DNA of 9,874 bases from positions 3,785-13,658 of the forward strand of contig CALMVM010000173.1 of NCBI GenBank assembly GCA_937873255.1. The letters run 5' to 3'. The notes under the pieces are model-generated. The model had not been told where the DNA came from and searched no databases. It saw only the letters and a program-made list of their open reading frames with translations. The position numbers were made by a program, and so were the translations under genes. Of this stretch, positions 1 through 6,637 are shown piece after piece; position 1 is the first letter of the stretch, and each line of letters opens with the position of its first letter. The stretch is from an uncultured Verrucomicrobiota bacterium. GTDB lineage: Bacteria > Verrucomicrobiota > Verrucomicrobiia > Chthoniobacterales > SZAS-18.

Positions 1-1080
1 GGGCAGGACCATTCGCTGAGTTTTACCGCCAAGGTCATCACCGTGCCGGAGTTCGAGTTGCCCGCTTACAAGGAGCTTCCCGTGCGCGTGCCCTCCGAGG
101 AAATCACGGACGCCGACGTGGACAAGGCGCTCGACAGCCTGCGCCAGCGGCTGGCCGACTTCTCCGACATCGAGGGGCGGGGGCTGGAGATGGACGATTT
201 CTGCATCCTCGACTTCGCCGGCCGCGTGGACGGCAAGCCCGTCAACGAGGCGATCCCCACCGCACCGAAGGAACTCGCCGGCAAGGAGGGCTTCTGGATC
301 AAGCTCGGGCCGGACACGCTCCTGCCCGGCTTCAGCCAGGCGCTGCTCGGCGCGACGGCGGGCGAGCCGCGTGATTTCACGCTGGACGTGCCCGAGGATG
401 TCCCGCTGGAAGCCCTCAAGGGTAAGAAGCTCGAGTACACCGTGAAGGTGCGCGAACTCAAAAAGCAGGAACTGCCCGCCCTCGACGACGAATTCGCGGG
501 CAAGGTCATGCCGGGCAAGACGCTCGAAGAACTGCGCGGCTTGGCGCGCACGCAGCTCACCAGCGAGCGCGCGGCGTCCATTGAAGACCTCAAGCGCCAG
601 CAAATCCTCGCCCAACTCAACGGCGTGACCACGTTCGAACTCCCCGCCGACTTCGTGCGCGGCGAGACGCGCCGGATCATGGGCGACATCGTCAAGCAGA
701 ACCAGGAACGCGGCGTCAGCGACGAGGAAATCCGCGACAACGAGACGACCATCGTCGAGAACGCGGGCGCGGCGGCGCGCGAGCGGCTCAAGGGCGCGTT
801 CATCCTCACGCGCATCGCCGAAAAAGAAGGCATCAAGGTCACGCAGGAGGAGATGCAAGGCAAGCTCACCAACCTCGCCGCGCGCCACGGCATGGCGATG
901 GACAAGCTCATCAAAAATCTGCGCGAACGCGAGGCTTTCGGGCAGATCGAAGAGGAGATCCTGCTGGGCAAGACCCTTGCGTTCCTGAGTGCGAATGCTA
1001 AGGTGGAGACACTCGCGCCCGGCGAGGCCGAGGCCCAGGCCGGCGCGGCGGAATCCCAGCCCGAGACACCCACTTTATGA
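1..1080 (+). CDS. tig: Trigger factor, 5'-truncated by the window edge
   Basis: This is the ribosome-associated chaperone and peptidyl-prolyl isomerase that shelters nascent polypeptides. Frame 1 is open from the first base ([12 protein letters not shown]...), so the gene enters from outside and the GTG at 43 is an internal Val, not the start. The 359 visible residues hold the tail of the ribosome-binding domain (about 1-35, including PEFELPAYK), an FKBP-like PPIase domain (about 60-150, with [19 protein letters not shown] and [11 protein letters not shown]) and the helical SurA-like chaperone domain (about 155-345). A low-complexity Ala/Glu tail follows. Roughly the first 100 residues, with the ribosome-docking loop, lie upstream. 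The TGA stop overlaps the clpP start as ATGA, so the two are probably translationally coupled. The family assignment is firm from domain order and neighbours. Confidence 0.95.
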   Translation, partial: GQDHSLSFTAKVITVPEFELPAYKELPVRVPSEEITDADVDKALDSLRQRLADFSDIEGRGLEMDDFCILDFAGRVDGKPVNEAIPTAPKELAGKEGFWIKLGPDTLLPGFSQALLGATAGEPRDFTLDVPEDVPLEALKGKKLEYTVKVRELKKQELPALDDEFAGKVMPGKTLEELRGLARTQLTSERAASIEDLKRQQILAQLNGVTTFELPADFVRGETRRIMGDIVKQNQERGVSDEEIRDNETTIVENAGAAARERLKGAFILTRIAEKEGIKVTQEEMQGKLTNLAARHGMAMDKLIKNLREREAFGQIEEEILLGKTLAFLSANAKVETLAPGEAEAQAGAAESQPETPTL

Positions 1081-1871
1081 CCCATTTTCCCAGCTTCAAT
1101 TGGCCCGCGACTTCCCCGTTGACGCCCACGGACGCCAGCGCCATCGCGGCCGTCGCGCCGAAGAACGCGTATTACCCGACCCCGTACGTCATCGAACGCA
1201 CCGGGCGCGGCGAGCAGTCTTACGACATTTATTCCCGGTTGCTCAAGGACCGGATCATCTTCCTCGGTACGGCGATTGACGATCAGGTCGCCAACGCCGT
1301 CATCGCCCAGCTTCTGTTCCTCCAGATGGAGGACCCGAAGAAGGACATTCACATTTACATCAACTCGCCCGGCGGCAGCGTCACGGCGGGGCTCGCCATT
1401 TACGACACGATGCAATTCGTGACGTGTGACGTGACGACCTATTGCCTCGGCATGGCCGCGAGCATGGGCGCGGTGCTGCTTTGCGCGGGGACGCGCGGCA
1501 AGCGTTACGCGCTGCCCAACTCCGACATCATGATCCACCAGGTCAGCGGCGGCGCGCAGGGCCAGGCCAGCGATGTGGAGCGGACGGTGGAGTTCATGTT
1601 CAAGCTCAAGAAGCGCCTCATCAAGATCCTCGCCGACCATTGCGGCCAGCCCGAGGATAAGGTGAAGAACGACTCCGACCGCGATTACTACATGAGCGCG
1701 GCCGAGGCCAAGAACTACGGGCTGGTCGATCAGGTCGTCGAGTCCCGCAAGGAACTCAAGGCCGAGAGCAAGCCCGAGCTGACTTCCACGACCCAGGCGA
1801 TGCTCGACAACGCCATCGACGCGGACTTGGCCGGAGGGGCGAACAGCCCCGCGCGCGAGGAATCCCGCTAG
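1077..1871 (+). CDS. clpP: ATP-dependent Clp protease proteolytic subunit
   Basis: This is the serine peptidase that forms the tetradecameric barrel degrading substrates unfolded by ClpX or ClpA. The catalytic triad is readable: Ser129 in GMAASMG, His154 in IMIHQ and Asp203 in [10 protein letters not shown]. The core from [17 protein letters not shown] to YGLVDQVV matches the family closely. The protein has 264 residues against about 200 for typical ClpP. It carries about 18 more N-terminal residues than the E. coli precursor, possibly a longer self-cleaved propeptide, and a polar C-terminal tail of about 40 residues. The ATG overlaps the tig stop (ATGA) without a clear Shine-Dalgarno. The next in-frame Met is residue 84, inside the core, so a much shorter product would need the TTG at codon 15. 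clpX follows after 102 bp. Confidence 0.96.
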   Translation: MTHFPSFNWPATSPLTPTDASAIAAVAPKNAYYPTPYVIERTGRGEQSYDIYSRLLKDRIIFLGTAIDDQVANAVIAQLLFLQMEDPKKDIHIYINSPGGSVTAGLAIYDTMQFVTCDVTTYCLGMAASMGAVLLCAGTRGKRYALPNSDIMIHQVSGGAQGQASDVERTVEFMFKLKKRLIKILADHCGQPEDKVKNDSDRDYYMSAAEAKNYGLVDQVVESRKELKAESKPELTSTTQAMLDNAIDADLAGGANSPAREESR

Positions 1872-1923
1872 CGGCGGTTGAACGGCCCGGGCCGGCGCGT
1901 GTCGAAATTTCTGTTCCTACGGC

Positions 1924-1952
1924 TTGTCTTTTGGCACGCCGTTCGCTCTACT
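1924..1952 (+). promoter_or_regulatory. Candidate clpX promoter (weak)
   Basis: The clpP-clpX gap holds TTGTCT (1924-1929), a 17-nt spacer, then TCTACT (1947-1952). The -10 matches the sigma-70 consensus poorly. It is listed because an identical TTGTCT hexamer precedes ctp later in the window. It would give a leader of roughly 14 nt. clpX may equally be read through from tig-clpP. Confidence 0.25.
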
Positions 1953-1973
1953 GGTTGATCCCGACGCTTTTCG

Positions 1974-3260
1974 ATGGCCCGCGCTTCCAACCTCACGATG
2001 TGCTCCTTCTGTGGCAAAAGCCACGCGGAGGTGCGCAAGCTCATCGCCGGCCCCGGGGTGTACATCTGCGACAGTTGCATCAACGTCTGCAAGAACATCC
2101 TCGATAAGGAACTCAACGACGACGCGCGTCGGCAATCGACCATCCTGCGTGTCCCCAAGCCCAAGGAGATCCGCGCGCAACTCGACCGTTACGTCATCGG
2201 CCAGGATACGGCGAAGAAGGTGCTGTCGGTGGCGGTGCACAACCACTACAAGCGTATCACGCAGACCGGTTCGTCGGACAGCGTCAACTCGCTGGCGATG
2301 GACCCGCTCGCCGACGTGGAGATTGAGAAGAGCAACATCCTGCTCATGGGCCCGACCGGCTCGGGCAAGACGCTCCTCGCCCGCACGCTGGCGCGCATCC
2401 TCGACGTGCCGTTTTGCATCGCCGACGCCACGACGCTGACGGAAGCCGGTTACGTGGGCGAGGACGTGGAGAACATCATCCTGCGCCTGTTGCAGAACGC
2501 CGATTACGATGTGAAGCGGGCCGAGATCGGCATCGTCTACATCGACGAGATCGACAAGATCGGGCGCAAGACCGACAACGTGAGCATCACGCGCGATGTG
2601 TCCGGTGAGGGGGTACAGCAGGCGCTCCTGAAGATTTTGGAAGGCAGTTCGTGCAACGTGCCGCCGCAAGGCGGTCGCAAGCACCCGCACCAGGAATACA
2701 TCCAGGTGAACACGGAAAAAATCCTGTTCATCTGCGGCGGGGCGTTCGTCGGGTTGGACAAGATCGTGCAACGCCGCCTCGGCGGGAAGACGCTCGGGTT
2801 CAACCTCGCCGCGTTGCGGCCGACCGGGACGCCGGCGGAGATCGAGCACGCGACCTCGCCGCTGCCGGAGCCGGAGGATTTGCTGGCGTTCGGGATGATC
2901 CCGGAGTTTGTCGGCCGCCTGCCGGTGCTGACGCAGATCGAGCCGCTGACCGAGGACGAGTTGATGCTCGTGCTGACCGATCCGAAAAACGCGATGGTCA
3001 AGCAGTACAGCAAGCTTTTTGCGATGGAAGGCGTCAACCTGACGGTGACGCGCGACGCCCTGCGCGCGCTGGCGGCGCAGGCGGTCAAGAAAGGCACCGG
3101 CGCGCGGGCGCTGCGGAGCCTGTTGGAGCGATTGATGCTCGACGTGATGTACGACCTGCCGAGCCGCGAGGACATTGCGGACGTGACGGTCAACCGCGCC
3201 GTCGTCGAGGGCCGGCGCAGTCCGTTGATCCGCAAGAAGCAGGATCAGGACGCAGCTTGA
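1974..3260 (+). CDS. clpX: ATP-dependent Clp protease ATP-binding subunit ClpX
   Basis: This is the AAA+ unfoldase that recognises tagged substrates, unfolds them and threads them into ClpP. An N-terminal zinc-binding domain has Cys10, Cys13, Cys32 and Cys35. Walker A is GPTGSGKT (126-133) and Walker B is IVYIDEID (187-194). The pore loop is GYVG (159-162), the RKH loop is at 235-237, and the ClpP-docking loop is the LGF tripeptide (274-276). Sensor 2 is GTGARALR (374-381). At 428 residues it is full length. An in-frame TGA at 1956-1958 rules out any longer start. The ATG at 1974 leaves only nine residues before the first zinc cysteine. No Shine-Dalgarno is visible. Its position after tig-clpP is the classic arrangement for this protease pair. 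Confidence 0.97.
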   Translation: MARASNLTMCSFCGKSHAEVRKLIAGPGVYICDSCINVCKNILDKELNDDARRQSTILRVPKPKEIRAQLDRYVIGQDTAKKVLSVAVHNHYKRITQTGSSDSVNSLAMDPLADVEIEKSNILLMGPTGSGKTLLARTLARILDVPFCIADATTLTEAGYVGEDVENIILRLLQNADYDVKRAEIGIVYIDEIDKIGRKTDNVSITRDVSGEGVQQALLKILEGSSCNVPPQGGRKHPHQEYIQVNTEKILFICGGAFVGLDKIVQRRLGGKTLGFNLAALRPTGTPAEIEHATSPLPEPEDLLAFGMIPEFVGRLPVLTQIEPLTEDELMLVLTDPKNAMVKQYSKLFAMEGVNLTVTRDALRALAAQAVKKGTGARALRSLLERLMLDVMYDLPSREDIADVTVNRAVVEGRRSPLIRKKQDQDAA

Positions 3261-3378
3261 GGAGGCGGGTCATCTGGTGCTAGGTCTCTGGCAAAAGGTG
3301 CCGGCCAAGTTCGCGTGATCATCGGCCGTGCGCTTCGCTGCTGTGTAACGTCACGCAAAAAAGCAGACGCGTCAGGAC

Positions 3379-3771
3379 ATGCCGAAACTCGCCGCCATTG
3401 CGCCGATCATCTGGGCCAAGTGGGGCAGCACCTGTCTGGAAGCGCTGCGCCAGGAAGCTTTGGAAGCTGTCGACGGGCTTGCGTTCGAGGCGATGAATTC
3501 GGATGATGGCATCCGTACGCTGCTGATCGTCTGTACAACTGGCGCTGTGCAGATACGTGCCGTCAAAGAAGCGTTTCCGCTCAAACCGATTACCCGGCCG
3601 GTAGATTGGAAAGGTTACAGCGTCGCGGAGATGATCTTCAAGACGGAAAAAGGCAGCGGCATCGGTCATCAGGAACTCTGCGACAAAGACGGCGGAACCT
3701 CCATCGTCCTGTGCGCAACCCGCCCGGCATCCGTGCGGATGCTCGAAAAACTCTTCGACCTTCCCGAGTGA
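3379..3771 (+). CDS. Hypothetical protein, 130 aa, unrecognised
   Basis: I do not recognise this protein. It begins MPKLAAIAPIIWAKW and ends LFDLPE. It looks like a small soluble alpha/beta protein, with hydrophobic strands such as IRTLLIVCTTG and TSIVLCATRPA alternating with charged helices, and has no signal peptide or membrane span. Four cysteines are scattered rather than arranged as a metal site. Third codon positions favour G/C as in the neighbours, but AAA and GAA are used more freely, so it may have been acquired. The start has only a weak AGGA just upstream. It converges on recQ. An antisense frame spans the same stretch (3319-3786, 155 aa), but its composition (many His, Arg, Phe and Cys in no recognisable pattern) looks like a shadow. 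Existence is moderately supported and function unknown. Confidence 0.5.
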   Translation: MPKLAAIAPIIWAKWGSTCLEALRQEALEAVDGLAFEAMNSDDGIRTLLIVCTTGAVQIRAVKEAFPLKPITRPVDWKGYSVAEMIFKTEKGSGIGHQELCDKDGGTSIVLCATRPASVRMLEKLFDLPE

Positions 3772-3901
3772 TGAGCCTGGACACAAAAAGCGTCGACCGG
3801 ATCAAACTCGGCTGTCCGGCTCGGCCTGCTGCCGAAGCCTTCTGCGGCTGCGCTTGGCCCTCACGGATGTTCGTCGCGCGAGCGGCTGGAATCAAAGAGA
3901 C

Positions 3902-5824
3902 CTATCCGTGCTGGGACTTGGCTTTTGCGGCGTGTTCCACATCGCGGAAACTTACCCCAACCTGCGAGCCGAACAGCGGATGCTTGCCGAGTTTCGAGGC
4001 GGTGAGTTGCGGGGAAGTCAGGCCGCAGAGGAAACGCGCCACCTGCCGCGAGGAACCGAGCGCCCGGGGGTGTTCGCGCCGCAACGCGCGCACCGCCCCG
4101 GCATCGAAGACGACGGCGGCCTGCGCGCGATCGGTGATCGGCTGCGGCGGGTCGCCGAGGCAGACGGAACAGTGGCCGCAATCTCGCTTCCGCTCCTCGC
4201 CAAAATGCGCCAGCAGCCGGCGCACGATGCAGCCGGGGCCTTCCGCCAGCGCCACCACCTGTTCAACGCGCCGCAGATCACTGTCCTCGCGGGTCTGGAA
4301 ACGCTTGACCAAGGTTTGCTTCAAGCTCTCGGCGTCCGATGGACGGTTCTTGACGCGGTATCCCTGGCGGAGGCCCGCGACCTTCAGCGTGAGGTCGCCT
4401 TGTTCCTCCAGATAATTGAGGGCCTTCACGATGCGGTCGCGCGTGGTGCCCAGTTCCCGGACGGTGCTCGCCACGTCGAGGTGGGACCAGATCGCGGCCT
4501 TGGTCGCATGGCCCAGGAGTCCGCGCACGAACTCGCCGCGCTCGCCCGCAAACCGGGCAAAAATTTCCTCGACCGGCCGCCGGGCGCGTAGCTGGTACTC
4601 CGTGTAAAACGCGGCAGTCGTCGTGATCACATCCTCCAGTTCGAGGTAAGCGAACAGCGTCGTGACCACGAGCGGACGCATGTCGTGCTTGCGCGACAGG
4701 TCGTAGTTGGAAACGTCGAACTCGCCGTCGTGCGTCAGCACTTCGTCCACCAGCGAGCCGACGGCCCCGGCGTCGGGCGTATCGCCATAGGTGAAATTCT
4801 CCAGCACGGTCACATCCGCCCCGCACGCGAGCATTTCGCAGGTCGCCGGCTCGCCGTCCCGCCCGGCCCGGCCGATTTCCTGCGAGTAGTTTTCGAGGCT
4901 CTTGGGCAAATTGAAATGGTAGACGTAGCGAATGTCCGCCTTGTCGATGCCCATGCCGAAGGCAATCGTCGCCACCACGACCGCGTCCCCGGACGCCATG
5001 AACCAATCCTGCACGGCGGCGCGTTCCTCGTTCGGCAATCCGGCGTGATAGGCCCGCGCGGGCAGTCCTTCCCGGGCGAGGGCGGCGGCCACGGTCTCGG
5101 CGGTGCGCTGGAGGGTCACGTAGACGACCGTGGGACCGCGCGGGCGGCGGCGCAGCCGTTCGAGCAGCAAACCAGTGCGTGCGGAGTCGCGGCAGGCGGT
5201 AATGCGCAGTTCGAGGTTCGGCCGGTAGAACCCGGTGTGGACGAAGGCATCCGCGCCGATCTCGAATTCCCGGCAGATGTCCGCCGCCACGCTGGGAGTC
5301 GCCGTGGCCGTCAGGCACAGGACGCGCTCGACGCGGAGTTGGCGCGAGAGCCGGGCAATTTTGAGATAGTCGGGGCGGAAGTTGTGACCCCACTCGGAGA
5401 TGCAATGCGCCTCGTCGATGACGAGCAGCGCGATCTTGAGGCCGCGCAGCTTGTGGATGAACCGTTCGTTGGAAAGCCGTTCCGGCGCGACGTAGAGCAG
5501 TTTCAGGTTGCCCGCGCGCAGGTCCGCGTCCAGGCGGCGGTATTCCTCGGCCGGGATGCTCGAATCCAACCGGGCGGCTTTCACTCCACGGGCGTGCAGG
5601 AAGTCGATCTGATCCTTCATCAACGCGATGAGCGGCGAGATGACCAGCGTCAGGCCGTCGAGGTGCAGCGCCGGGAGTTGGTAGCAGAGCGATTTGCCGC
5701 TGCCGGTGGGGAAGACGGCGAGCGCGGACCGGCCGTCGAGGATTTTTTCCACCACCCGCTCCTGCCCGCCGCGAAAGGAGGTGAACCCGAAAACGTCGTG
5801 GAGCGTTTGTTGAATGGTCATCAT
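3902..5824 (-). CDS. recQ: RecQ-family ATP-dependent DNA helicase
   Basis: This is a 3'-5' DNA helicase of superfamily 2, acting in recombination and replication-fork repair. From the ATG at 5824 it has 640 residues. Walker A is FPTGSGKS (about 38-45). The DEAH box is at 137-140, followed by the RecQ-typical CISEWGHNFRPDY. Motif VI is QEIGRAGRDG (315-324). Zinc ligands are Cys532, Cys549, Cys552 and Cys555. About 200 residues separate motif VI from the first zinc cysteine, against about 50 in E. coli RecQ. The insert includes a stretch that looks like a winged helix (about 440-495). No HRDC domain is obvious; the end carries RQVARFLCGL. The frame stays open to an ATG at 5938, but that would start only 14 bp from the divergent antitoxin gene and add a composition-poor leader. 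I therefore prefer 5824 or the adjacent ATG at 5821. Confidence 0.9.
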   Translation of the reverse strand: MMTIQQTLHDVFGFTSFRGGQERVVEKILDGRSALAVFPTGSGKSLCYQLPALHLDGLTLVISPLIALMKDQIDFLHARGVKAARLDSSIPAEEYRRLDADLRAGNLKLLYVAPERLSNERFIHKLRGLKIALLVIDEAHCISEWGHNFRPDYLKIARLSRQLRVERVLCLTATATPSVAADICREFEIGADAFVHTGFYRPNLELRITACRDSARTGLLLERLRRRPRGPTVVYVTLQRTAETVAAALAREGLPARAYHAGLPNEERAAVQDWFMASGDAVVVATIAFGMGIDKADIRYVYHFNLPKSLENYSQEIGRAGRDGEPATCEMLACGADVTVLENFTYGDTPDAGAVGSLVDEVLTHDGEFDVSNYDLSRKHDMRPLVVTTLFAYLELEDVITTTAAFYTEYQLRARRPVEEIFARFAGERGEFVRGLLGHATKAAIWSHLDVASTVRELGTTRDRIVKALNYLEEQGDLTLKVAGLRQGYRVKNRPSDAESLKQTLVKRFQTREDSDLRRVEQVVALAEGPGCIVRRLLAHFGEERKRDCGHCSVCLGDPPQPITDRAQAAVVFDAGAVRALRREHPRALGSSRQVARFLCGLTSPQLTASKLGKHPLFGSQVGVSFRDVEHAAKAKSQHG

Positions 5825-5911
5825 GGAAACCCGGGAAGGTGGTTGTCTTGAAAAATGAGCCGCGTTTGTGCAAGCCTGGACGACGTTTTGGCGACAGGAT
5901 GGAAGGTGATG

Positions 5912-5926
5912 ATGGATTGACTCCAT
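5912..5926. promoter_or_regulatory. Possible operator, inverted repeat over the -35 of the TA promoter
   Basis: ATGGA (5912-5916) and TCCAT (5922-5926) form a perfect 5-bp inverted repeat around TTGAC, covering the candidate -35 box. Type II antitoxins usually repress their own promoter at such a site. Arms this short can occur by chance, so the assignment is tentative. Confidence 0.25.
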
Positions 5927-5946
5927 TGTCCTGCCCACGGTAGATT
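5917..5946 (+). promoter_or_regulatory. Candidate sigma-70-type promoter of the TA module, possibly leaderless
   Basis: TTGACT (5917-5922) matches five of six -35 consensus positions. After an 18-nt spacer, TAGATT (5941-5946) matches four of six -10 positions. The expected transcription start, six to eight bases after the -10, falls on or next to the ATG at 5953. No Shine-Dalgarno precedes that ATG, so a leaderless mRNA is the simplest reading. Confidence 0.5.
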
Positions 5947-5952
5947 ATTTCC

Positions 5953-6147
5953 ATGTCATTGGAGCAGCTAAAGGATCAGGCTTCACAACTTCGGCGCGCG
6001 GAGCAACGCGAACTCATTGCCTTTCTCATCGCACGTCAGGCTGCGGAGGATAAAGAGTTCAAGGAGAAGCTGGCCCTGCAGATCGACGATACCAATCCCG
6101 CGAACTGGATGACTTTCGAGGAACTGGAGAAACGCTATTCGGAGTAA
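5953..6147 (+). CDS. Putative antitoxin of a type II toxin-antitoxin pair, 64 aa
   Basis: This small protein starts MSLEQLKDQASQLRRAEQ and is predicted to be largely helical. The first 45 residues form an amphipathic, charged helical region (AEQRELIAFLIARQAAEDKE), probably for dimerisation and DNA binding. The C-terminal part (DDTNPANWMTFEELEKRYSE) is acidic and likely to be the toxin-neutralising tail. Size, composition and position 10 bp before a RelE/ParE-like gene fit a type II antitoxin. I do not recognise a named DNA-binding family such as ribbon-helix-helix or HTH_3. Base composition is visibly less GC-rich than the flanking genes, consistent with horizontal acquisition. It is divergent from recQ. 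The role is inferred from context and architecture. Confidence 0.7.
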   Translation: MSLEQLKDQASQLRRAEQRELIAFLIARQAAEDKEFKEKLALQIDDTNPANWMTFEELEKRYSE

Positions 6148-6157
6148 GCCTCCGGTC

Positions 6158-6412
6158 ATGGAATACGGATTGCTGGTCGCCTTTGCGGCCATTGAGATTC
6201 TGGACGGTTTGCCGCAGAGCACCCGCAGAAGACTCCTCGGACAAATCGGTAGGCTGCGTTTCGCTCCTGAGCAATTCAGCGACTACAATGACCATGACCA
6301 CATTGGGCGACGCGTGGAGGTCAACATCTTTGCCAATCATTGCATTCATTACTGGATCGATTCCGCCGACCGGCAGGTCAAGGTAATGCGGATCACGTCA
6401 GCAGATCGCTGA
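6158..6412 (+). CDS. Putative RelE/ParE-superfamily toxin, 84 aa
   Basis: The layout fits the RelE/ParE fold: a first strand (EYGLLVAFAAIEIL, 2-15), two helices (GLPQSTRRRLLGQIGRLRF, about 17-35), then beta strands (RRVEVNIFANHCIHYWIDSA and RQVKVMRI, 51-79). The final strand ending in a basic VMRI is typical of the superfamily. Such toxins either cut mRNA on the ribosome (RelE-like) or inhibit gyrase (ParE-like). The sequence alone does not decide between them. Candidate functional residues are the Arg cluster at 23-25 and His61, His64 and Tyr65. It begins 10 bp after the antitoxin stop. A GGAG sits about 13 nt upstream of its ATG, inside the antitoxin's last codons, suggesting coupled translation from one transcript. 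Confidence 0.7.
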   Translation: MEYGLLVAFAAIEILDGLPQSTRRRLLGQIGRLRFAPEQFSDYNDHDHIGRRVEVNIFANHCIHYWIDSADRQVKVMRITSADR

Positions 6413-6439
6413 TCGGGTTCTGCTCGCTGCGTCAGACAC

Positions 6440-6444
6440 GGAGG
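6440..6444 (+). promoter_or_regulatory. Strong Shine-Dalgarno before the mini-ORF
   Basis: GGAGG (in CACGGAGGGGCTGATG) lies 5 nt before the ATG at 6450. It is the clearest ribosome binding site in the window, where most other starts have none. It supports real or former translation of the short frame that follows. Confidence 0.6.
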
Positions 6445-6449
6445 GGCTG

Positions 6450-6598
6450 ATGACCGACGAAATGCGCAAGACCTTGGCCCGTTTGCCTTACGAGGAAAAC
6501 TGCGGCGCGTGGCGGAGTTAATCGAATTCTCATGTCAGTTCGAAGCCGTGAGACCGTTGCCGCCGCCGCGTCCTTCGCGCCCGGCGAAGCCAGCGTGA
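6450..6598 (+). pseudogene. Small gene apparently broken by a 1-base slip after the TA pair
   Basis: As written, the ATG at 6450 opens only a 23-codon frame (MTDEMRKTLARLPYEEN... to TAA at 6519-6521). The run of four A at 6496-6499 is suspicious. If it held five, the frame would continue as EEKLRRVAELIEFSC, a well-formed amphipathic helix, to a TGA at 6596-6598. That would give about 49 residues with a Pro-rich end. The strong GGAGG ahead and the coherent shifted-frame sequence argue for a recently inactivated or frameshifted small gene. A sequencing or assembly error in the A run is the alternative. The N-terminal character (charged helix, LPYEEK) resembles the helical start of small antitoxins, so it may be a decayed third member or second antitoxin of the module. 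Function is unknown. Confidence 0.45.
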
Positions 6599-6627
6599 TT
6601 GTCTTCCCCGCGCCCCCGTGCTAGTCT
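6599..6627 (+). promoter_or_regulatory. Candidate promoter of the S41 protease gene
   Basis: TTGTCT (6599-6604), a 17-nt spacer and TAGTCT (6622-6627) resemble a weak sigma-70 promoter. The expected transcription start is only about four bases before the ATG at 6638, giving an almost leaderless message. No Shine-Dalgarno is present. The TAG-start -10 resembles TAGATT of the TA promoter. Confidence 0.35.
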
Positions 6628-6637
6628 CGCGGCCAGC

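Noticed and set aside
43..45. GTG at 43 as the trigger factor start
   Set aside because: The frame is open to base 1 with family-like sequence ([16 protein letters not shown]), so the Val is internal and the gene is truncated by the window.
66..1640. A 524-codon open frame on the - strand opposite tig and clpP
   Set aside because: It is a shadow of GC-rich codon bias. tig and clpP on the + strand have full family signatures, and the antisense product is Arg/Ser/Ala-rich with no domain.
1883..1894. Palindrome CGGCCCGGGCCG between clpP and clpX
   Set aside because: It is short, has no loop or T tract, and is readily expected in GC-rich DNA. There is no evidence that it is an operator or terminator.
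3819..3838. A hairpin between the convergent ends of the 130-aa gene and recQ (GCTCGGC / GCCGAAGC)
   Set aside because: The stem has a bulge and neither strand has a T tract after it, so a terminator call is not supported.
3773..4415. An ATG overlapping the stop of the 130-aa gene (TGATGA), opening a frame into the recQ 3' half
   Set aside because: Most of it is antisense to recQ coding sequence, and the unique first 43 codons are Cys/Arg/Ala-rich without recognisable structure.
4685..5851. A 388-codon + strand frame opposite recQ
   Set aside because: It runs antisense through helicase motifs. The composition is typical of a shadow frame and no motif is seen.
5825..5938. A longer recQ start at 5938, adding 38 residues
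   Set aside because: It would leave 14 bp to the divergent antitoxin gene and its added residues (His/Ser/Arg-rich) do not resemble RecQ N-termini. The start at 5824 gives the normal beginning.
6396..6413. A small inverted repeat TCAGC/GCTGA over the toxin stop codon
   Set aside because: A 5-bp stem without a T tract is too weak to call a terminator.
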